Both the position numbers and the translations under genes were made by a program. Positions 1 through 5,238 of a stretch of 5,238 nt of DNA are shown piece by piece; the stretch's first letter is position 1, and each line of letters starts with the position of its first letter. Source of the DNA: Pseudomonadota bacterium (GTDB lineage Bacteria; Pseudomonadota; Alphaproteobacteria; Rhizobiales; Xanthobacteraceae); NCBI GenBank assembly GCA_963205465.1, contig CAUJKG010000019.1, positions 1-5,238 on the forward strand, written 5' to 3'. The notes below the pieces were generated by a model that was given only the letters and a program-made list of their open reading frames with translations, was not told the DNA's origin and searched no databases.

Positions 1-481
1 GATGCTGACGAACTTCGGCATGATCTTCGGCGGCAACCGCAACAACAACGGCATCGGCATGATCGGCACGATCGCGATGATGATTCTGGCGCCGCTCGCC
101 GCCATGATCGTCCAGATGGCGATCTCGCGCACCCGCGAATACGCCGCCGACCGCATGGGCGCGGAAATCTCGGGCCAGCCGATGTCGCTCGCCTCCGCGC
201 TCAACAAAATCTCGGGTGCGGCCCATCATATCGAGAACGTGGATGCCGAGCGCAATCCCGCCACCGCGCACATGTTCATCATCAACCCGCTTTCGGGGGC
301 GCGGATGGACAACCTGTTCTCGACCCATCCTGCGGTCGAGAACCGGATCGCACAGCTCCGCGAGATCGCGTCGGAAATGGGCACCGGCTATTCGCCGCGT
401 GCATCTTCCGCTCCGCGCGTTTCCGGCGTAACAGGGCCCAAAGTGCCTCCGCGCGGTCCCTCGCGCGGTCCCTGGGGATAA
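1..481 (+). CDS. htpX: Protease HtpX homolog, C-terminal part (5' end outside window)
   Basis: This is the last ~159 codons of an M48-family, membrane-bound zinc metalloprotease that degrades misfolded inner-membrane proteins. The frame is open to the left edge, so the Met codon at base 2 is internal, and the HExxH zinc motif must lie upstream of the window. Visible are a Gly/Asn-rich stretch, a hydrophobic membrane segment (window residues ~20-41), and the SRTREYAAD motif, whose Glu (codon 137-139) matches the third zinc ligand of the family. The conserved C-terminal signature STHPAVENRI follows at residues ~107-116. The last ~33 residues form a Pro/Arg/Gly/Ser-rich, probably disordered tail ending in PWG, a type of ending I associate with rhizobial HtpX. 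The TAA stop at 479-481 is three bases from the next start, so it is probably co-transcribed with the rRNA methyltransferase gene. Identity is confident from the motifs; regulation cannot be judged without the upstream part. Confidence 0.93.
   Translation, partial: MLTNFGMIFGGNRNNNGIGMIGTIAMMILAPLAAMIVQMAISRTREYAADRMGAEISGQPMSLASALNKISGAAHHIENVDAERNPATAHMFIINPLSGARMDNLFSTHPAVENRIAQLREIASEMGTGYSPRASSAPRVSGVTGPKVPPRGPSRGPWG
474..478 (+). promoter_or_regulatory. Probable ribosome binding site for rsmB
   Basis: A GGGGA run inside the last codons of htpX lies six bases before the TTG at 485. It supports TTG as the rsmB start: htpX and rsmB share the same frame, so the htpX stop (479-481) blocks any earlier start, and the first in-frame ATG (671) would remove most of the N-terminal domain. 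The location also implies translational coupling to htpX. Confidence 0.5.
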
Positions 482-484
482 AGC

Positions 485-1822
485 TTGGCCAAGAAACGCC
501 AGACCAGAACGCAAAAAGCAGAAACGCCGGGCCTCACCGCCCGGCGCTTTGCTGCCGACGCCTTGCTCGCCATCCTGCACAAGCGCCGCGCGCTGGAAGA
601 CGTGTTCGAACACGGCGAGACCGGCATTCACTTTCGCGCCCTCGACGAACGCGACCGCGCACTCGCGCGCATGATCGTTGCAACCGCGCTGCGCCGTGCT
701 GGCAGCCTGCAGGCCGTGCTCGAGCGCTTTCTGCAGCAGGGCTGGCCCGAGGACGTACGAGTACACGCGATCTTGCTCGCGGCGGCAGCACAGATCCTGC
801 TTCTGGAAGTCGCCGATCACGCGACCGTCGACCTGTCGGTCGATCTCGCCAATGAAATCAGAAACAAGCGCTATGCCGGACTGACCAACGCGGTGTTGCG
901 GCGAACGGCAGCCGAAGGCGCAGCAATTCTTGCGACCCTCGATCCGGAAATCGATACGCCGGAATGGATGCGCGGCCGTTGGCGCGACGCTTATGGCGAT
1001 GAGGGCCTGCGCGCGAGATGTCTTGCGCATCGTGTCGAGCCCGCGCTCGACATCACGGCGAAAGAAAACCCGCAGGCGCTTGCAGATATGCTGCAAGGCT
1101 TGCTCTTGCCGACCGGCAGCGTACGCGTCACCGGCAAAGGCGCGGTCACGCAGCTTCCGGGCTATGACGACGGCGACTGGTGGGTGCAGGATGCCGCTGC
1201 CGCCATTCCGGCAAAACTGCTTGGCGACATTCGCGGCTAACGCGTTGCCGATCTTTGCGCCGCACCTGGCGGAAAGACGCTGCAGCTTGCCAATGCCGGC
1301 GCAAGCGTCACGGCAGTCGATCGATCTCCTGCGCGTCTAAAGCGCCTGCAGCAGAATCTCACCCGCACCAAATTGAAAGCCGAAGTCGTTACCGCCGATG
1401 CCGCAACATGGGAAGCGGAGCCCTTCGACGCGATCCTGCTCGACGCCCCCTGCTCGGCGACCGGCACCATCCGCCGCCATCCCGATATCCTCTGGCAGAA
1501 AACGCCCGAAGACCTGGAGCAGGTGACGAAGCTGCAAGCACGCCTCCTCGACAATGCGGCAAGGCTCGTAAAACCGGGCGGCATGATCGTCTATTCGACC
1601 TGCTCGCTCGAACCCGAGGAAGGCGAACAGCAGATCGAAGCGCTGCTTGCCCGCAACCATGAACTCGAACGCATTCCCGTGCATGCGGCGGAGAGCGGCG
1701 AGCCGAATGCCATCACGGAAAACGGCGACGTTCGCACCATGCCGTTCCACTTTCCGCATCCCGACCCGAAACTGGCGGGTTGCGACGGCTTTTTTGCCAG
1801 CCGCTTGCGGCGCAAGGGCTGA
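485..1822 (+). pseudogene. rsmB: RsmB-type 16S rRNA (cytosine-C5) methyltransferase, interrupted by an in-frame TAA
   Basis: The RsmB/NOP family methylates C5 of a cytosine in 16S rRNA (C967 in E. coli) using S-adenosylmethionine, in the cytoplasm. Read through the internal stop, the frame gives ~445 residues, close to the usual family length (E. coli RsmB is 429). Residues ~18-150 resemble the NusB-like RNA-binding domain. WWVQDAAAAIPAKLLG (232-247) leads into the catalytic domain. Motif I DLCAAPGGKT starts at residue 255-256, the acidic SAM ribose-binding residue is in TAVD (D279), D305 is in TADA, motif IV DAPCSATG has Cys323, and motif VI YSTCS has the nucleophile-type Cys373. These two cysteines lie close to C325 and C375 of the E. 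coli enzyme. Codon 252 is TAA (1238-1240), so normal translation yields a 251-residue fragment without the SAM site. No ATG, GTG or TTG occurs in frame between the stop and TTG 1373, and a restart there would lack motif I. No frameshift is present and the frame after the stop is clean to TGA 1820-1822. The gene is either a recent pseudogene, a sequencing error or, less likely, read through. Confidence 0.9.
1238..1240 (+). other. rsmB: Premature in-frame stop codon (TAA) in rsmB
   Basis: The reading frame goes GDIRG-stop-RVADLCAAPGGKT. In this family a residue, commonly Lys, occupies this spot (…RGKRV…-like), so a single AAA-to-TAA substitution would explain it; CAA or GAA are also one base away. 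The flanking sequence on both sides aligns with the family in the same frame, so this is a substitution and not an insertion or deletion. Confidence 0.9.
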
Positions 1823-1828
1823 ACCCCG

Positions 1829-1933
1829 GAGCGTTTTCAAGCGAAGTGGAAACCGGTTCGCGTCAAGAAAACGCGACAAAACAAGATGCTAGAGCCACCG
1901 TTCTGATTGCGTCAGCACGGCAAAGGCTCTGGC
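1829..1933. repeat. Bipartite intergenic palindromic repeat, copy 1
   Basis: Two hairpins lie just after the rsmB stop. Hairpin A spans 1831-1874: GCGTTTTC (1831-1838) pairs with GAAAACGC (1867-1874), and GCGAA (1841-1845) with TTCGC (1857-1861), around a central AACCGGTT. Hairpin B spans 1888-1933: GCTAGAGCC (1888-1896) pairs with GGCTCTGGC (1925-1933) with one G-T pair, then CCGTTCTGAT (1898-1907) pairs with GTCAGCACGG (1911-1920) with one mismatch and one G-T pair. The linker is CAAAACAAGAT-like. I recognise this GCGTTTTCAAGCGAAGTGG-type sequence as an abundant dispersed intergenic element in Bradyrhizobium-like genomes (recall, not a search). No T-run follows hairpin B, so it is not a standard intrinsic terminator, although the transcript could still fold and protect the 3' end of the rsmB message. 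Confidence 0.75.
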
Positions 1934-2020
1934 CCAAGTGGACAGGACCGGCGGCTCGGCTATCTTGATTCGCAAGGCATGGGGAGTTTACGGGACCGGC
2001 CGAAGCAACAATGCCGGTCA

Positions 2021-2029
2021 AAGGGAAGG
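2021..2029 (+). promoter_or_regulatory. Possible ribosome binding site for the heparinase-like gene
   Basis: A purine run AAGGGAAGG ends 12 bases before ATG 2042. The spacing is longer than optimal, so the assignment is tentative. It is nevertheless the only Shine-Dalgarno-like tract near a start that fits the family N-terminus. The alternative in-frame starts at 1979 (ATG) and 1907 (TTG) have no such tract. Confidence 0.35.
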
Positions 2030-2041
2030 CAGCGGCAACCG

Positions 2042-3760
2042 ATGGCGGAGCGACGGCGGCCTCAGCTCGGCGGTGGCGGATTGCGGGGATGGTGGGCGCG
2101 CGTTGCGTCGAACCCAGCCTATCGCTGGCGCTTGCGGGTCCCGATCCCCGAACGGCTCCTGATCGCGCCGCAGGATCTGCGGACCGGCGATCCGGTCATT
2201 GCCACGGAAATCTATAGCGGCGTCTTCAGCTTCGCCGGCAAGGCGGTGAATGCCAACGGCCTCTCTCCGTTCGAACTGGAATCGCCTTCCCCCGAATGGT
2301 CGCAGGAACTGCTCGGCTTCGGCTGGCTTCGGCATCTGCGCTCCGCGGGACTGGCGCTGTCGCGAAAAAACGGCCGCGTCCTCGTCTCAGACTGGATCTC
2401 GCAACATGGCGGGTCGCATCCGGAATCGTGGCAGCCGGAGATCACGGCGCGTCGCGTGATTTCCTGGCTCACGCATTCGCCTCTCATCCTGCAGGATGTC
2501 GATCAGCATTTTTATCGCCGCTTCCTGCGCAGCTTGTCACGGCAGGCGCGCTTCCTGCGGCAAATCTATCCCTTCGTCGAAGACGGCTATCCCCGTCTGC
2601 TCGTCGCCACCGCGCTTACTTTTGCCGGCCTCTGCATGGCCGGCGAACAGCGGTTGCTCGCGCAATCGGTAAAGCGGCTCGTGGTCGAACTGCGGCGGCA
2701 AATTCTCGTCGACGGCGGTCACGTCAGCCGCAATCCGGGCGTGCTGATCGATCTTCTGGTCGATCTCATTCCGCTGCAGCAGGTTTTCGAATCGCGCAAT
2801 CTCACAACGCCCACGACCCTTACCAGCGCCATCGGCAGAATGATGCCGATGCTGCGCTTCTTCCGGCACGGCGACGGCACCATCGCGCAATTCAACGGCA
2901 TGGGCGCGACCCCTTCGGATCTTCTCGCCGCCTTGCTTTCTTATGACGAGGCGCGCGCCGCGCCGGATCTCGAAGCGGAAGATTCCGGCTATCAGCGATT
3001 GGAAGACGGCGGCAGCGTCGTCATCGCAGATACCGGCGCCCCGCCAGCCGGTGTCCTGAGCCGGCATGCCCATGCCGGTTGCCTGTCGTTTGAATTTTCC
3101 ACGAGACGCCGCCGCATCGTCATCAATTGCGGACTGCCGGCGCAGAACCGCGAATCCTGGCGCGAGGCGGCGCGCGCCACCGCCGCGCATTCGACCGTGA
3201 CCTGGCACGATACTTCGTCGTGCCGCTTCAAGCCTGCCCGATCCGGCGAAGTCCTGATCGCCGCCGGCCCGCACGATGTCGAAGTGGTACGGGGCGGGCA
3301 CGAAGAAACCACCATTCTCCGCGCCTCCCACGACGGCTACCTCGCCGCCTTCGGCGTCACGCATCAGCGCTCCTGGCGTCTGTCCGCAAACGGCAACCGG
3401 CTGGACGGCGAGGACGTGTTCCTGCCGCGCAAGGGCAAAGAGCTGCCGAAAGAAGCGCTCGCCGATTACGCGATCCGCTTCCACCTGCATCCTTCGGTGA
3501 AGGCGAGCCGCGTCAATGACGGCCGCACGGTACTGCTGATCCTGCCGGGCCGCGAAAGCTGGCTGTTCACCGCGCCGAACATGCGCGTCGAGGTGGAGGA
3601 AAGCATCTTCCTCTCCTCGAGCGAGGGACCGCGCCGCACCAGCCAGATCGTGATTGCCGATAACGCGCGCACTTTCTCGCGCGTACTCTGGACTTTCCTG
3701 CGCGCCGACATGCCGCAGCCGCGCGAAGAGCCCGAGAAAGCGCCAGAGCTTCCGATCTAG
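2042..3760 (+). CDS. Heparinase II/III family protein, no signal peptide
   Basis: The gene encodes 572 residues from ATG 2042, a normal length for the alphaproteobacterial heparinase II/III-like proteins found next to purH. The N-terminal half (to ~residue 300) is mainly helical, as expected for the toroid domain. It includes PERLLIAPQDLRTGDP (~36-51) and FRHGDGTIAQFNG (~274-286). The C-terminal half is the beta-rich heparinase II/III-like domain with RHAHAGCLSFEF (His342, His344) and RATAAHSTV (Arg378, His383). Classical heparinases cleave uronic-acid polysaccharides by beta-elimination in the periplasm or outside the cell. Here no signal peptide or membrane segment is seen, so a cytoplasmic role or unusual export is inferred and the substrate is unknown. 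The open frame extends upstream to TTG 1907, but that codon lies inside hairpin B of the preceding repeat and the added residues look non-coding. ATG 1979 has no ribosome site. The stop is TAG 3758-3760. A 219-base gap separates it from rsmB and a 171-base gap from purH; each gap holds a palindromic repeat. The family call is sure, the function is not. Confidence 0.88.
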   Translation: MAERRRPQLGGGGLRGWWARVASNPAYRWRLRVPIPERLLIAPQDLRTGDPVIATEIYSGVFSFAGKAVNANGLSPFELESPSPEWSQELLGFGWLRHLRSAGLALSRKNGRVLVSDWISQHGGSHPESWQPEITARRVISWLTHSPLILQDVDQHFYRRFLRSLSRQARFLRQIYPFVEDGYPRLLVATALTFAGLCMAGEQRLLAQSVKRLVVELRRQILVDGGHVSRNPGVLIDLLVDLIPLQQVFESRNLTTPTTLTSAIGRMMPMLRFFRHGDGTIAQFNGMGATPSDLLAALLSYDEARAAPDLEAEDSGYQRLEDGGSVVIADTGAPPAGVLSRHAHAGCLSFEFSTRRRRIVINCGLPAQNRESWREAARATAAHSTVTWHDTSSCRFKPARSGEVLIAAGPHDVEVVRGGHEETTILRASHDGYLAAFGVTHQRSWRLSANGNRLDGEDVFLPRKGKELPKEALADYAIRFHLHPSVKASRVNDGRTVLLILPGRESWLFTAPNMRVEVEESIFLSSSEGPRRTSQIVIADNARTFSRVLWTFLRADMPQPREEPEKAPELPI

Positions 3761-3771
3761 CCAAAGGTCTA

Positions 3772-3871
3772 GAGCATGATCCCGAAAAGTGCGAAGCGGT
3801 TTTCGGAAAAGATCATGCTCAATCAAACAGATAAGCGAAGAGTCTGATTCAGCGCAGTTGAATCAGACTCT
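3772..3871. repeat. Bipartite intergenic palindromic repeat, copy 2
   Basis: Two strong hairpins begin 11 bases after the heparinase-like stop. Hairpin A has perfect 10-base arms, GAGCATGATC (3772-3781) with GATCATGCTC (3811-3820), continued inward by CCGAAAA (3782-3788) with TTTTCGG (3800-3806) across a four-A bulge. Hairpin B has perfect 13-base arms, AGAGTCTGATTCA (3839-3851) with TGAATCAGACTCT (3859-3871). The linker contains TCAAACAGAT, resembling the linker of copy 1, and both elements are about 100 bases long with the same A-linker-B plan. The GAGCATGATC/GATCATGCTC core is, from memory, a very common intergenic palindrome in Bradyrhizobium, Rhodopseudomonas and Mesorhizobium relatives. 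No T-run follows, so Rho-independent termination is not evident. It could act as an mRNA-stabilising structure or weak attenuator between the two genes. Confidence 0.8.
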
Positions 3872-3931
3872 AGCGGACAAACACGGCGGCATGGTTTTCC
3901 CGGCCCGCTCTCTCATGCTATCGGCCTTGCC

Positions 3932-5238
3932 ATGCCAGACCAGATCCGCCCCATCCGCCGCGCGTTGTTGTCGGTTTCCGACAAGAACGGCCTCGTCGAA
4001 TTCGCGTCCAACCTCGCCAAGCACGACACCGAACTGGTGTCGACCGGCGGCACCCGGCGGGCGCTCGCCGATGCCGGACTGAAGGTCGCCGACGTTTCCG
4101 ACCTCACCGGCTTTCCCGAAATGATGGACGGCCGCGTAAAGACGCTGCATCCGAACGTGCATGGCGGCATTCTTGCGATCCGCGACAACAAAGATCATGC
4201 CGCATCCATGAAGGCGCATGCGATCGCGCCGATCGACCTCGTCGTCGTCAATCTCTATCCGTTCGAGGAAACCGTCGCGAAAGGCGCGGGCTACGACGAC
4301 TGCATCGAGAATATCGACATCGGCGGTCCGGCGATGGTCCGTGCCGCCGCGAAAAACCATGGCGACGTCGCGATCGTGGTCGATACCGCGGATTATGCGG
4401 AATTGCTGCGCGAAGTCGCCGAATACGGCGGCACCACGCTTGCCTTCCGCAAGCGTCTTGCCGCCAAGGCTTATGCGCGCACCGCGGCTTATGATGCCGC
4501 GATCTCGAATTGGTTCGCGAAGGAACTGAAGAACGACGCGCCGGACTGGCGCAGCTTCGGCGGCAAGCGCGTGGAAAAACTTCGCTACGGCGAAAACCCG
4601 CACCAGTTCGCGGCTTCCTATAAAGGCGGCGAACCGCGCGCGGGCGTGCTCACCGCGCGGCAGTTGCAGGGCAAGGAACTGTCCTACAACAACCTCAACG
4701 ACACCGATGCCGCCTATGAATGCGTCGCCGAATTCGATCCCAAGCGTTCGGCGGCCGTCGTGATCGTGAAGCACGCAAACCCTTGCGGCGTCGCGGAAGG
4801 CAACAACCTGCTCGACGCCTACCAGAAAGCGCTCGCCTGCGATCCGGTTTCCGCCTTCGGCGGCATCATCGCGACCAATCTCCCGCTGGATGCGGAAGCT
4901 GCGAAGGCGATGGTCGAGATCTTCACCGAAGTCATCATCGCGCCGGGCGCAAGCGAAGACGCCATCAAAATCGTCGGCGCGAAGAAGAACCTGCGCCTGC
5001 TGCTCACCGACGCGCTGCCCGATCCGCGCGCGAAGGGCTTGACGTTTAAATCCATCGCCGGTGGCATGCTCGTGCAATCGCGCGACAACGCGGTCGCCGA
5101 TGATCTCGAATTGAAGGTGGTAACGAAGCGCGCGCCAACCGAGGCCGAGCTAAACGATCTGCGCTTTGCCTTCCGCGTCGCCAAGCACGTCAAATCGAAC
5201 ACGATCATTTACGCGAAAGATCGCGCGACGGTCGGCAT
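3932..5238 (+). CDS. purH: Bifunctional AICAR transformylase / IMP cyclohydrolase PurH (3' end outside window)
   Basis: PurH catalyses the last two steps of de novo IMP synthesis: formylation of AICAR with 10-formyl-tetrahydrofolate, then ring closure of FAICAR, in the cytosol. The frame is open from ATG 3932 to the window end, giving 435 complete codons of a protein normally ~520-530 long. The N-terminal MGS-like cyclohydrolase domain (about 1-200) shows VSDKNGLVEFA, STGGT (37-41), a DLTGFPEMMDGRVKTLHP-type signature with Lys70 and His73, and HGGILA. The transformylase domain shows RYGENPHQ (218-225), KELSYNNLNDTDAAYE, the catalytic Lys280-His281 pair in KHANPCG, DPVSAFGG (304-311) and KHVKSN (418-423). 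The window ends at ATVG, just before the family's GIGAGQ-type motif. ATG 3932 is chosen because the family N-terminus (short tail, then RRALLSVSDK) starts here and nearby upstream ATGs (3891, 3915) are in another frame. No clear Shine-Dalgarno tract precedes it. All visible key residues are intact. Confidence 0.96.
   Translation, partial: MPDQIRPIRRALLSVSDKNGLVEFASNLAKHDTELVSTGGTRRALADAGLKVADVSDLTGFPEMMDGRVKTLHPNVHGGILAIRDNKDHAASMKAHAIAPIDLVVVNLYPFEETVAKGAGYDDCIENIDIGGPAMVRAAAKNHGDVAIVVDTADYAELLREVAEYGGTTLAFRKRLAAKAYARTAAYDAAISNWFAKELKNDAPDWRSFGGKRVEKLRYGENPHQFAASYKGGEPRAGVLTARQLQGKELSYNNLNDTDAAYECVAEFDPKRSAAVVIVKHANPCGVAEGNNLLDAYQKALACDPVSAFGGIIATNLPLDAEAAKAMVEIFTEVIIAPGASEDAIKIVGAKKNLRLLLTDALPDPRAKGLTFKSIAGGMLVQSRDNAVADDLELKVVTKRAPTEAELNDLRFAFRVAKHVKSNTIIYAKDRATVG

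Noticed and set aside
1373..1822. Separate 149-residue methyltransferase gene starting at TTG 1373
   Set aside because: It is the in-frame remainder of rsmB, and the start would omit SAM motif I at 1250-1279. Treating it as an independent gene is not supported.
1337..1879. 180-codon open frame on the minus strand
   Set aside because: It is a mirror of the catalytic half of rsmB, whose + strand translation carries all the family motifs.
1888..1933. Rho-independent terminator after rsmB
   Set aside because: The stem is good but is followed by GCCCAAGTGG with no T-run. It matches a dispersed repeat better.
1965..1993. Possible sigma70-type promoter (TTGATT … TTACGG, 17-base spacer) before the heparinase-like gene
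   Set aside because: The -10 match is poor and such hexamers occur by chance, so it is not strong enough to annotate.
2537..3826. 429-codon open frame on the minus strand
   Set aside because: It is antisense to the heparinase-like gene, starts within the palindromic repeat, is rich in Arg/Ala/Asp and shows no family motif.
3888..3931. Earlier ATG codons (3891, 3915) as purH starts
   Set aside because: Both are out of frame with the PurH reading frame, and the family N-terminus fits ATG 3932.
3863..5077. 404-codon open frame on the minus strand
   Set aside because: It is antisense to the clearly identified purH and has no recognisable domain. Long antisense frames are expected in G/C-at-third-position coding DNA.

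Overview
The window is GC-rich, G/C-biased at third codon positions, and carries the gene order htpX (3' end) - rsmB - heparinase II/III-like gene - purH (5' part), all on the + strand. Protein similarity, gene order and two intergenic palindromic elements of a kind I recognise from Bradyrhizobium-like genomes point to an alphaproteobacterium of the order Hyphomicrobiales (Rhizobiales). This is a recall-based placement and I cannot name the genus.

Layout. Positions 1-481 hold the C-terminal part of the membrane zinc protease HtpX. Three bases after its stop, an rsmB-type 16S rRNA m5C methyltransferase gene starts at a TTG (485) and runs in one frame to 1822. An in-frame TAA at 1238-1240 interrupts it exactly between the RNA-binding N-terminal part and the SAM-binding motif I. 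Positions 1823-2041 contain a bipartite palindromic repeat (about 1829-1933) and a short leader. Positions 2042-3760 encode a heparinase II/III family protein with no signal peptide. Positions 3761-3931 contain a second bipartite palindromic repeat of the same architecture (3772-3871). From 3932 to the window end an open frame without a stop encodes most of PurH, the bifunctional AICAR transformylase / IMP cyclohydrolase.

How the genes relate. This is a core-genome housekeeping block covering membrane protein quality control, rRNA modification, a polysaccharide-lyase-like protein of unknown substrate, and the last two steps of IMP synthesis. htpX and rsmB are tightly coupled and probably co-transcribed. 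The other two genes are each separated from the one upstream by a repeat-bearing gap and may be read from their own promoters or by read-through. No mobile element, CRISPR array, tRNA or rRNA is visible, and there is no gene-free stretch longer than 300 bases.

I see no convincing undescribed multi-gene system. The observation most worth checking is the single premature stop in an otherwise perfectly preserved rsmB.
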